Shown here piece after piece: positions 37,760 to 45,579 of a stretch of DNA of 63,903 nucleotides. This stretch comes from Pseudomonadota bacterium (GTDB lineage Bacteria > Pseudomonadota > Gammaproteobacteria > Steroidobacterales > GCA-2729495). The translations under genes and the position numbers were made by a program. The notes below the pieces were generated by a model that searched no databases, had not been told where the DNA came from, and was given only the letters and a program-made list of their open reading frames with translations. Position 1 is the first letter of the stretch; each line of letters starts with the position of its first letter. Where the stretch lies: NCBI GenBank assembly GCA_963204745.1, contig CAUJHF010000041.1, positions 1 through 63,903 of the forward strand. Reading direction: 5' to 3'.

Positions 37760-39070
37760 TCATGCCACCGCCTGGCGATCGCCCCGGTCCTTTTCCCGGG
37801 GAAGCAGTTTTCCACAGATATCAGGCAAATCGTGCTCCAGCTGTTCGCGATACTCAACGATCACGTCATTCGGCAAACCGGTGATTCCGCGATCTTCCAT
37901 CCAGCCGATGAGATCGTCTGTCTCGGTGTCGGTCAGCGCCTCGGTGATCTTCCGGACGCCATTGGCCCGACGGTTGTACTGTGGACTGAAGAAATTGAAC
38001 GCATGCTGCCAGTAATCGTTGTAGGCCGCATTGCCATCCCGTCCTTCAAGCGCCTCCTTGCTGAACCTGGCGGCCATGTAGCCACAACCCATTGCGCCCT
38101 TGATGGCAACCTCCGCGAAGGCAGCATTGTCACCGACACAGATGACATTGCCCCTGGCGGCCTCCCGAATGGGCGGTCGCAAATCCATGTTGCACGCCTG
38201 TTTGGCGACAATCTTTGCCCCCGCAAACAGCTCGGAAAATGGCGAGTTCGTGGTAAACGTCGTCAGTACGCTCTGCAGGTTCACCTCATTTGCGACGCTT
38301 GCGGAAGTACTGATCTGAAACAGTCCCGGTGGCCAGGGCCCCATGTTTACGATCCCGTTATGCAGTGAGGGCAGACAGAACCGTACCCGACGCAATTCCG
38401 GAAACGGGAACCTCACCCGATCAAGAATGAGGTTCATGAACTTGATTCGTCCACGCCCCGGTGACCGTCCTTCATTGAATCCGAGCTGATCCACCAGCGT
38501 GGAAAAAGAACCGTCTGCAATGATTGCCCGCCGGGCAGAGAGCACCTCTTCGCCGGCATCTGACGTCACTCGCAGCTGCACCCCGTCGGACGAGTCTGCA
38601 ATGGACAGGCACCTTGTCCCGTCACGGATGACGCAGCCGGATGCAGCCGCATCGGCAAGCAAACCAATCAGCAACTGCTCCTTGTCGACAACAAAGCCTT
38701 CGATATCGCGGTTGGAACGATCCCGGCTGAACGCACGTCCGGAAGGCGAAACAAGCGTCTCGTTGAATACCGGGTTCAGTTCACCGCGGTAATCGACAAT
38801 CGCATCGGGTGGCAGGCTCTGCAGGTGAAGGCGATGATGATGGCTGCCGACCTCTATGGTCACGGTGACCCGCTTCAGGCTGACATCGGTCGGGATGGCA
38901 TCCGAAGAAAACCCGCCGGCACCCAGACGCAAATCCCGGCTGCAGAAACGTGTGATCTTCCCGGCTTTCATTTTCTCGACCAGCAGGACCTTGAGGCCGT
39001 CCCGGGCCGCAGAACGCGCAGCCATGGCCCCGCCCGGACCGCCGCCGACAATGATCAGGTCGTATATCAC
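37760..39070 (-). CDS. Geranylgeranyl-reductase-like FAD oxidoreductase
   Basis: 436 residues with GTG start at 39070 (TGGGGTAA upstream). The N-terminal FAD motif is YDLIIVGGGPGGAMAARSAARDGLKVLLVEK, and the second FAD motif is VICVGDNAAFAEVAIKGAMGCGYMAARFSKEAL. It belongs to the geranylgeranyl reductase/ChlP/BchP/FixC group, which reduces isoprenoid or tetrapyrrole-attached double bonds, in some members with electrons from ferredoxin. The true substrate is unknown. No photosynthesis genes are nearby. It opens the site C operon, followed by a ferredoxin gene. Confidence 0.85.
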   Translation of the reverse strand: MIYDLIIVGGGPGGAMAARSAARDGLKVLLVEKMKAGKITRFCSRDLRLGAGGFSSDAIPTDVSLKRVTVTIEVGSHHHRLHLQSLPPDAIVDYRGELNPVFNETLVSPSGRAFSRDRSNRDIEGFVVDKEQLLIGLLADAAASGCVIRDGTRCLSIADSSDGVQLRVTSDAGEEVLSARRAIIADGSFSTLVDQLGFNEGRSPGRGRIKFMNLILDRVRFPFPELRRVRFCLPSLHNGIVNMGPWPPGLFQISTSASVANEVNLQSVLTTFTTNSPFSELFAGAKIVAKQACNMDLRPPIREAARGNVICVGDNAAFAEVAIKGAMGCGYMAARFSKEALEGRDGNAAYNDYWQHAFNFFSPQYNRRANGVRKITEALTDTETDDLIGWMEDRGITGLPNDVIVEYREQLEHDLPDICGKLLPREKDRGDRQAVA

Positions 39071-39103
39071 TTGAATTACCCCAGATGGCAGATCGCCAGC
39101 CTG

Positions 39104-39134
39104 ATTATATATGTCGTCATATCATAATGACAAC
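39104..39134 (-). promoter_or_regulatory. Promoter with GntR-type operator, site C
   Basis: The operator GTCGTCAT-ATCATA-ATGACAAC (39113-39134) matches the regulon palindrome perfectly. On the minus strand it overlaps a near-consensus promoter: -35 TTGTCA (39128-39133), 18-bp spacer, -10 TATAAT (39104-39109). The -35 box is inside the right half-site and the left half fills the spacer, which is the geometry expected for repression. It drives the flavoprotein-ferredoxin-permease operon starting 34 bp beyond the -10. Confidence 0.8.
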
Positions 39135-39289
39135 ATGCAACCTACCGCGTGCTTGTCGTCTGCGGCCGGGGGGGGGCCAGGAGCCGGGGGAGGGCCACCT
39201 GCATGCTAGACTGCATCAAATACCGCTCCACGGAAGCCCTTGAGCGTGTGGACCACTGTTATCCAACGGAAAAGCCGGTCCGCCATCCG

Positions 39290-39311
39290 GGTGTTATGCC
39301 GTCATGACGTT
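39290..39311. promoter_or_regulatory. Weak GntR-type operator upstream of gntR
   Basis: GGTGTTAT-GCCGTC-ATGACGTT keeps the GTTAT and ATGAC cores with the same 6-bp spacing as the five stronger sites, but the outer bases of the right half do not fit. It ends 48 bp before the regulator start and touches a possible -10 TACAAT (39311-39316). It could mediate autoregulation. A chance match is possible. Confidence 0.35.
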
Positions 39312-39359
39312 ACAATCTTGAACAGGACCTGTGCCCGGCAGGACGAGGCTTGAGAATCG

Positions 39360-40145
39360 ATGAACGCGGACTCCAGGAACACCAGCGACCCCCGGACCAG
39401 GCCTCCTCGCTATGTTCGGGTATACACAACGCTTCGGGAGTGGATCCGGAACGGCAAGTACGGACCCGGCGACAAGATTGCGACGGAAGACGAGATCGGG
39501 AAGCTCTTCAAGGTTTCGCGAATCACGACGCGCAAGGCCATCGATCTGCTGGTAGAGGACGAACTTGTCTTCCGCGTACACGGCAAGGGGACCTATGTTG
39601 CTAAGAACGTGCGGGAGCGCGGTGGCGTGGAAAACGTTCACGCACGAATCCGGACAGCCCGCGGTCTCGCACAGCGAAGCAAGGTCACAATGGTCAACGT
39701 CTCGGAAATCGACGCTGACTCACGAGTTGCAACTGACCTGAAGATTCCGGTAGGCCACCGCGTGACCAAGGTTTCCTACGTTCGTGTTTTTCGTGGCGTG
39801 CCTGCCGCCTATGTTGAAGCCCACGTCCCGGCAGATCGTGCGGAAATCAGGGCAAGCGACCTCGGTTCGATGACCATACTGGCAATACTGGAAAAACAGG
39901 GCATCCAGATCGGCGAAGCTCATCAGCTGATAGGCGCAACTCTTGCTGATTCCCATCTTGCGGCCATGCTTGATTCCGCGGTCGGTGCGCCGCTACTGAC
40001 CATAGAGCAGATCGTCATGGACAGCATGAAGCGGCCGGTCGAGCGCTTTTTCACCTGGTACAACTGCGAGCAGTATGAACACCCGGCCCTGGTTTTTGAT
40101 CGCAACACTCTCGAGTTTGTGCACGGCGTAGCGGCAACGCGCTAG
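39360..40145 (+). CDS. GntR-family transcriptional regulator with UTRA domain
   Basis: 261-residue regulator of the HutC/FarR type. The winged-helix domain (about residues 18-90) has VYTTLREWIRNGKYGPGDKIATEDEIGKLFKVSRITTRKAIDLLVEDELVFRVHGKGTYVAK. The UTRA ligand-binding domain follows (VSYVRVFRGVPAAYVEAHVPADRA, IEQIVMDSMKRPVERFFTWYNCEQYEHPALVFDR). UTRA proteins usually act as repressors released by a small metabolite. It is the only transcription factor within 22-48 kb and lies centrally among five matching palindromes, so I infer that it binds them. Confidence 0.9.
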   Translation: MNADSRNTSDPRTRPPRYVRVYTTLREWIRNGKYGPGDKIATEDEIGKLFKVSRITTRKAIDLLVEDELVFRVHGKGTYVAKNVRERGGVENVHARIRTARGLAQRSKVTMVNVSEIDADSRVATDLKIPVGHRVTKVSYVRVFRGVPAAYVEAHVPADRAEIRASDLGSMTILAILEKQGIQIGEAHQLIGATLADSHLAAMLDSAVGAPLLTIEQIVMDSMKRPVERFFTWYNCEQYEHPALVFDRNTLEFVHGVAATR

Positions 40146-40149
40146 CTGT

Positions 40150-41175
40150 CTAGGGCGCGGTCACCTTCCATGTGTCGCCGGAGTTGATGTATTCGAGAAG
40201 TTTGCCTTTACCGCGTTTCGCGACTGCGGTTTCAATCTGCTCATCGAGCAATTCATCGAATGAACTCCGGTCAACACACCGGAAGACACCCATTGGCACG
40301 GGGAAAGCCTGCTCGTCGAGTTCGCTCAGCATATATGCCAGGCCCGGGTGCGCAGCGCTCTCGTTGAATACCAGAAGCTCTTTTTCCGGAAACTCGTCAA
40401 GCCTGACTATCTCCGGAAAGCCGGCACGCAGACGGATGGCGCGATCCCTGTTGGCCCCGAAGATCATCGGGGACCCATGCTGAAGGTAGAGCGAGCGGTC
40501 TTGTCGCGTTGCTGCCGAAGTAAATGACTCGAAGGCACCGTCGTTGAAGACATTGCAATTCTGCAGGATCTCCACGAACGCCGACCCCCGGTGGCATGCC
40601 GCGCGCAACAGGATCTCCTGAAGATTCTTCCCGTCTGTTGCACTGGCCCGGGCAACGAATGTCGCTTCCGATGCCAGCGCCATGGACAAGGGCTTTATCG
40701 GTTGCTCGATACTCCCCATCGGGCTCGACTTGGTTTTCTTGCCTTTCTCCGAAGTCGGCGAGAACTGGCCCTTGGTGAGGCCGTAGATGCGATTGTTGAA
40801 CAACAGGATCTTTACATTGACGTTGCGGCGAAGGCAGTGCACCAGGTGATTGGTGCCAATACTGAGGCCATCTCCGTCACCGGTGATCACCCACACCAGC
40901 AAATCAGGCCGGCAGAGCTGCAGCCCGGTTGCGATGGCCGGTGCGCGCCCATGTATCGTGTGAAAGCCATAGGTGTTCATGTAGTACGGAAAGCGGCTTG
41001 AACAGCCGATGCCCGAAACAAAAACGATGTTTTCGCGTCGAAGCTGCAATCGCTCGCATATCTCGGGCATGACCCTCTGGACCTGGGACAGCACCGCATA
41101 GTCGCCACATCCGGGGCACCAGCGCACATCCTCTTTGGCAACAAAGTCCTTTCGTTCATATTTCGGATTTGTCAT
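40150..41175 (-). CDS. korB: 2-oxoacid:ferredoxin oxidoreductase, beta (TPP) subunit
   Basis: 341 residues. WCPGCGDYAVL (CPGCG at 20-24) supplies cluster ligands, and the TPP motif starts at ITGDGDGLSIGTNHLVHCLRRNVNVKILLFNNRIYGLTKGQ. The protein resembles KorB-type subunits that oxidise 2-oxoglutarate or a similar 2-oxoacid with CoA and reduce ferredoxin. ATG 41175 overlaps the alpha-subunit stop as ATGA. It provides low-potential electrons for the island; which oxoacid it uses is unknown. Confidence 0.92.
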   Translation of the reverse strand: MTNPKYERKDFVAKEDVRWCPGCGDYAVLSQVQRVMPEICERLQLRRENIVFVSGIGCSSRFPYYMNTYGFHTIHGRAPAIATGLQLCRPDLLVWVITGDGDGLSIGTNHLVHCLRRNVNVKILLFNNRIYGLTKGQFSPTSEKGKKTKSSPMGSIEQPIKPLSMALASEATFVARASATDGKNLQEILLRAACHRGSAFVEILQNCNVFNDGAFESFTSAATRQDRSLYLQHGSPMIFGANRDRAIRLRAGFPEIVRLDEFPEKELLVFNESAAHPGLAYMLSELDEQAFPVPMGVFRCVDRSSFDELLDEQIETAVAKRGKGKLLEYINSGDTWKVTAP

Positions 41176-43136
41176 GCGCCTATCGCCCCGTGAACCTCTT
41201 CATTCGGCGGCAGGGGATCTTGCCTGCCTCCGCCCTGAACACCGAGCAGCCTGAGAATTTCCAGCTCGATTTCGCTTGTCCTGAATGGCTGCCCGGTGAT
41301 CTTGTTGAGGCCAGCGGCATCGATCAGGAACTGGGCGCGGATCAGCATTCTCAACTGGCCCGCGTTCAGCTCCGGAATCAGAACCTGCCTGTAACTGCGC
41401 AAAACCTTGCCCAGGTTCGCGGGAAAGGGATTCAGATAATCGAGTTGTGAAGCCGCCACGGAAAGCCCCCGCCGCTGCGCACGCTCTACTGCATGGTGAA
41501 TTGCGCCGAAGGTGCCACCCCAACCCAGCACCAGCAGATCACCCTGCGCAGGACCGAAGACCGTCAGCTCGGGTATGTCCTTCGCGATGCCCTGGATCTT
41601 CTCCATTCTCAATCGCACCATGCGCTGATGATTGGCCGAGTCGTGGCTGACCTTGCCACTGATGTCCTGCTTCTCGAGGCCGCCAAGGCAATGCTCGAGG
41701 CCGGGCGTACCCGGCGCTACCCATTGCCTGGCCAGTGTCCCGGGATCCCGGGCATAGACCTGATAATCGCCGGCGGGCAGACCTTGCGGCAAATCGATTG
41801 CCGGCAATTCCGATTCTTCCGGCGTGCGCCATGGCTCCGTACCGTTCGCGATCGACCCGTCCGACAGCAGGAATACCGGGGTCATGTAGCGGATGGCGAT
41901 GCGGAAGGCCTCTATTGCCATTTCAAAGCAATGCGCAGGACTGTGCGCGGCAAGAACCGCTACTGGACACTCTCCGTTCCGGCCATAGATTGCCTGCAAC
42001 AGGTCTGACTGTTCGGTCTTGGTCGGCAGCCCCGTCGACGGCCCACCGCGCTGCACATTGACAATGACCACCGGCAGTTCGGCCATCACGGCCAGGCCTA
42101 CGGCTTCTGTTTTCAGCGCGACGCCGGGTCCGCTGGTGCCGGTCAGGCCCAGACACCCGCCATAGGCTGCGCCAATCGCCATTGCGATGGCAGCGATCTC
42201 GTCTTCGGCCTGTACGGTTCGCACGCCGAAATGACGATATCTGGACAGCTCATGAAGAATGTCGCTCGCCGGTGTAATCGGATAGGAGGCGTACAGGAGC
42301 GACCTCTGACTGATGACTGAAGCGGCCAGAAACCCGAGGGCAGTCGCTTCATTACCGGTTACCCGCCGGTAGGTTCCAGGCAGGAGTTTCGCCTTGCCGA
42401 CCGCATACCGGCAGACAAATACCTCCACCGTATCGGCGTAGTTGTAACCGGCGCGAAATGCCAGCTTGTTCGCTCTGGCCTGCTCCCTGTACTTTTCGAG
42501 CATCGCAGGCTGGGTGGTCTTGCGCTCGAGCAACGAGTCGATCTGCTTCTCTACCGAGACCGCAGACCGGTCATAGATCCATGCAACCAGTCCCAGCATG
42601 AACATGTTCTTGCACAGGGATGCCTGCTTCTTGTCCAGTCCCAGCGGTCGCACGGCTTCAAGGGTCAGTGAGGTGATTGGCACCCGGTAGACCTGATATC
42701 CGGCAAGCGTTCCGTCGTCGCGGGGATCGGTGCCCGAGAATCCGGCTTTGCCGAGACCTGCCGTATCGAAAGCGTCATCGTCGAGAACAATCGTCCCGCC
42801 CGGCATGAGATCGGCCAGGTGCACGGCGAGCGCCGCCGGATTCAGGGCGAGAAGCATGTGCGGCCGGTCGCCCGGCGTATGTATCTCGGCGGAGCTGAAA
42901 TTCAGCTGAAAACTGCTGACCCCGGCCCGCGTGCCGGCTGGCGCCCGGATCTCGGCCGGATACTCGGGCAAGGTGCTGACGTCGTGCCCCAGGACAGCGG
43001 AATCGTGCGTGAACAACGAACCCGTCAGCTGGATACCATCTCCCGAATCGCCGGCAAAGCGGACGATTGCATGGTCCATTTCCTTGAACTGGCGAGTTTT
43101 TCCCGGCTTTTCCGGCGACTCACGATGGGAGGCCAT
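41172..43136 (-). CDS. korA: 2-oxoacid:ferredoxin oxidoreductase, fused gamma-alpha subunit
   Basis: 654 residues if started at ATG 43136; ATG 43079 (MDHAIVRFAGDSGDGIQL) is a good alternative that matches the family N-terminus. The N-terminal gamma domain has FAGDSGDGIQLTG and LPEYPAEIRAPAGT. The alpha domain has LLYASYPITPASDILHELSRY, GASGTSGPG-type LTGTSGPGVALKTEAVGLAVMAELPVVIVNVQRGGPSTGLPTKTEQSDL, and VLGWGGTFGAIHHAVERA at the C-terminus. It is fused as in KorA. The gene follows operator site D. Confidence 0.92.
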   Translation of the reverse strand: MASHRESPEKPGKTRQFKEMDHAIVRFAGDSGDGIQLTGSLFTHDSAVLGHDVSTLPEYPAEIRAPAGTRAGVSSFQLNFSSAEIHTPGDRPHMLLALNPAALAVHLADLMPGGTIVLDDDAFDTAGLGKAGFSGTDPRDDGTLAGYQVYRVPITSLTLEAVRPLGLDKKQASLCKNMFMLGLVAWIYDRSAVSVEKQIDSLLERKTTQPAMLEKYREQARANKLAFRAGYNYADTVEVFVCRYAVGKAKLLPGTYRRVTGNEATALGFLAASVISQRSLLYASYPITPASDILHELSRYRHFGVRTVQAEDEIAAIAMAIGAAYGGCLGLTGTSGPGVALKTEAVGLAVMAELPVVIVNVQRGGPSTGLPTKTEQSDLLQAIYGRNGECPVAVLAAHSPAHCFEMAIEAFRIAIRYMTPVFLLSDGSIANGTEPWRTPEESELPAIDLPQGLPAGDYQVYARDPGTLARQWVAPGTPGLEHCLGGLEKQDISGKVSHDSANHQRMVRLRMEKIQGIAKDIPELTVFGPAQGDLLVLGWGGTFGAIHHAVERAQRRGLSVAASQLDYLNPFPANLGKVLRSYRQVLIPELNAGQLRMLIRAQFLIDAAGLNKITGQPFRTSEIELEILRLLGVQGGGRQDPLPPNEEVHGAIGA

Positions 43137-43160
43137 GACTGCTTCGACTGAGGAACAATA

Positions 43161-43182
43161 GTTGTCATGTTAATATGACGAC
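43161..43182. promoter_or_regulatory. GntR-type operator, site D (korAB)
   Basis: GTTGTCAT-GTTAAT-ATGACGAC is an almost perfect palindrome and a full match to the regulon consensus. It is 24 bp upstream of the annotated korA start (81 bp from the alternative start at 43079). A clear -35/-10 pair was not resolved. Confidence 0.75.
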
Positions 43183-43189
43183 CATATAA

Positions 43190-43500
43190 GTCAAGCCTGC
43201 GTGCAAGCGCAAAGCCGATCGCCAGATAACTTGCGGGGACAATTGGCATGTGCATCAGCGCCGTGGATATGGGATTCGCATCACCCGACGCACGAAGCAC
43301 AGGATTTGCGATCAGCGGACCGACGTTGAAAATCAGGCCCCAGTAATGGGGCCGCAGATAACGATGGATTATTGCGAGAGCGGGTTCATCCGCACCCAGA
43401 AGCCTGAAGAGCGGATCAATACTCAGCAAGCCGGCAACAATGAGAACCGCGCTGGTGGAATTCCCGGAACGTGTGGCCTGCGCAAGCCCGGTGATATTTC
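43190..43500 (-). pseudogene. Remnant of a MATE-family multidrug transporter
   Basis: On the minus strand the frame reading ITGLAQATRSGN, AVLIVAGLLSIDPLFRLLGADEPAL, IIHRYLRPHYWGLIFNVGPLIANPVLRASGDANPIST resembles helices 2-4 of MATE transporters (LLGAD, then YLR, then LRASGD, which corresponds to LRATGDT). It has no N-terminal third: a stop codon (TGA) lies just upstream of ITGLAQ. It lacks most of the downstream part and is cut off before operator site D. It is too short to function and is probably decayed sequence between two operons. Confidence 0.5.
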
Positions 43501-43515
43501 AGCTGCGCAGGATTG

Positions 43516-44049
43516 TCACGCCGGCACTTCGCTTACACGACGGCCAAAGGCCTCTACCTGTTGCCAGTCAGTGAATTCGATTACTGCTTTCGGGTCAGTC
43601 GGGCCCTTTGTCATCAGCATGATGAGCCTGATCAGCTGGCGATCGATAAACCGGTATCTCGGATAGTCCAGTTTGCCGGCAAATACCGCCAGTTCCTTCG
43701 GCTGCCAGGACGTCTGCCTGAGAAATTTCTGCATATAGGGATTGGCATCCGGCTCGCGCTTCTCTGCCTTGCGGGCGACGATGTTGACCGAAAAGAATGC
43801 GTTCGGTTTGCTGTCCAGAAGCTGCTTGTTGCGAACGACGAAATCGATGATCGCGGGCTTGTACAAGCCGTAGCGAATGCTGGCGCCGATAACGATCTTG
43901 TCGAAGCTCGCCAGATCGACCTGCGCTTCATCGCTGACAGATATCAGCGCTGCCTCATGGCCGGCCCGCGCAATGACCTGCTGCAACCGCTCGCCGATCT
44001 TTCTGGTATGACCGTCGGTGGTGGAATAGATAATCAGGATCCTGGCCAT
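43516..44049 (-). CDS. hemG: HemG-like flavodoxin (menaquinone-dependent protoporphyrinogen IX dehydrogenase family)
   Basis: 177 residues from ATG 44049, the start typical of the family (MARILIIYSTTDGHTRKIGERL). The FMN-phosphate loop STTDGHT and the HemG-specific segments VIGASIRYG, FFSVNIVARK, PRYRFIDRQLIRLIMLMTKGPTDPKAVIEFTDWQQVEAFGRRV are present, closely like E. coli HemG. HemG oxidises protoporphyrinogen IX to protoporphyrin IX using quinone. As the last gene of an operon led by a dioxygenase and an ABC transporter, it may act on an imported tetrapyrrole rather than in housekeeping haem synthesis; that is inferred. Confidence 0.87.
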   Translation of the reverse strand: MARILIIYSTTDGHTRKIGERLQQVIARAGHEAALISVSDEAQVDLASFDKIVIGASIRYGLYKPAIIDFVVRNKQLLDSKPNAFFSVNIVARKAEKREPDANPYMQKFLRQTSWQPKELAVFAGKLDYPRYRFIDRQLIRLIMLMTKGPTDPKAVIEFTDWQQVEAFGRRVSEVPA

Positions 44050-44100
44050 TTTGTGGTTTCCGGTAGATTGCAAACGGGCGACGGGAGCTGACGCCATGCG

Positions 44101-45579
44101 CTATCGGGCCGCAACCTGATAGCGCCGGATACCGAAGAACGGCACCATCGCGACACCAAGCAGCAGCACCAGCAAGCCCAGCAACGACGGGGCGAGCCGC
44201 AACAGAACGGTGCTGAATGCCTCGGGCCTGTAGCGGAAGACCGGGAAGCTGTCGTAGTCAGCAGGTCGCAGCGGATCCTGGCGGAGGAACCGTTCGGCGA
44301 AGTAGTCATTCCACTCGGCCCGGAATGCAACGGCCTGCTGCAGAAAGTCCTCGTAGCGCTGGCCACTTGTCCCCGCAATTTCGTTCAGCGCCAGTTGCAT
44401 CATCACGGCTGGCGACAGGTACTGGAAACGCTGTACCAGTCCTTGCTGCTGGTCGCGCCTGACCTGGAACCCGGCATACAGGGGAGACAGCGCCTTTTCG
44501 ATCGTATTCGCACTCGCCTGACCAAGTGTCATGAAGTCCATGGCGCGCTGGTCGCCGGCCGGCACATACTCCAGGTGCTCGGCATAAAAGGCGTTCAGGG
44601 ACTTGTCCATGTTCTTCTCGGCCGCGCTCTGCGCCTCACGCGCGGCGACCGTCAGGTCCATACGCGATGGCACCGGATAGACTGTCGTCGCCACCAGACT
44701 GATCAGCGTAGGAATGATGACCACGAGAATCAGCCATGCACCGGCCAGAATGGTGCCGTTAGTGGCCGAGCTCTGCCCGTAAAGATTCACCAGTACCGCC
44801 AGCGCAAACCAGAACATGCTGTAAACAAGTGTGGCAATGATCCAGAGTCCGAAGCGGAGCCACGTTTCCGGAGTTTCCAGCTGTGTTCCGACGGTGAGTA
44901 CGGCGACAAGCCCAAGTCCGGTCACAACCATGAGGATGATTGCGGCCCGTGCCATGAGCTTCGATGCCATCAATTTCCGCAGCGAGACCGGATGGGCAAG
45001 GATCATTGCCAGCGTGCCCCGCTCCTGTTCACTCGAAAGGAGATCGTAGGTCATTGCAAGAATGAAGATCGGCAACAGGAAGATCACCACAAATGCCACA
45101 TCGAAGGATCCCGCAAGGAGGTTCACGGGGTTTTCGAGTTCGGCGTTCGCGGTCATGGCCAACGACTTGCCCATGGTTATCGGCAGGTAGTCCAGCTGGA
45201 TATCACTCAGCCCGATGGACAGGGCCGCGAGGCCCGTCGGCGGCAGGGCAACATAGACTGCAGTCTCGCCACCTACCGCACCCGCATTGGTGCCCTGCGG
45301 AGGCCCTTGCCCCGGAGCGTGCCGGACTGTCGCAAACTCGTATGGCCCACCAGTGGCCTCAACCTTCGCTTCGTACTCGGCAGTCTCCGTGCGCATCCGG
45401 TCACGCATAGCGGCCTCGTAGCTGGCAGCATCGCTGGCACCTTTGACCTGACGACTGACTGAACGGCCGCCGGACCAGGCAGCAAAGGCAATCGCAAAGA
45501 TCAACAGCGCAAGAATGGCCCAAAGCGCCCCGGTACGGGCCAGAGCGCGGGTCTCATGCATGACGATGAGACGATACAT
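44101..45579 (-). CDS. ABC-2 type permease, DUF3526-like, subunit 2
   Basis: 492 residues. N-terminal membrane segment (GALWAILALLIFAIAFAAW), a large periplasmic loop, then about five hydrophobic segments including TYDLLSSEQERGTLAMILAHPVSLRKLMASKLMARAAII, a conserved ABC-2 permease region, and a C-terminal membrane segment. It overlaps the upstream permease gene as TGATG. With its partner and the ATPase it forms a transporter of the NosFY/DUF3526 kind, normally acting outwards or on envelope components. Confidence 0.82.
   Translation of the reverse strand: MYRLIVMHETRALARTGALWAILALLIFAIAFAAWSGGRSVSRQVKGASDAASYEAAMRDRMRTETAEYEAKVEATGGPYEFATVRHAPGQGPPQGTNAGAVGGETAVYVALPPTGLAALSIGLSDIQLDYLPITMGKSLAMTANAELENPVNLLAGSFDVAFVVIFLLPIFILAMTYDLLSSEQERGTLAMILAHPVSLRKLMASKLMARAAIILMVVTGLGLVAVLTVGTQLETPETWLRFGLWIIATLVYSMFWFALAVLVNLYGQSSATNGTILAGAWLILVVIIPTLISLVATTVYPVPSRMDLTVAAREAQSAAEKNMDKSLNAFYAEHLEYVPAGDQRAMDFMTLGQASANTIEKALSPLYAGFQVRRDQQQGLVQRFQYLSPAVMMQLALNEIAGTSGQRYEDFLQQAVAFRAEWNDYFAERFLRQDPLRPADYDSFPVFRYRPEAFSTVLLRLAPSLLGLLVLLLGVAMVPFFGIRRYQVAAR

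Noticed and set aside
37440-39070. Bacteriochlorophyll biosynthesis (BchP) based on the geranylgeranyl-reductase-like gene
   Set aside because: No other photosynthesis gene is present and the family also covers lipid and quinone reductases.
39168-39176. Run of nine G residues followed by further G tracts (possible G-quadruplex)
   Set aside because: It lies between site C and the regulator start, but the signal is a single homopolymer that could be chance or sequencing error; too little to claim function.
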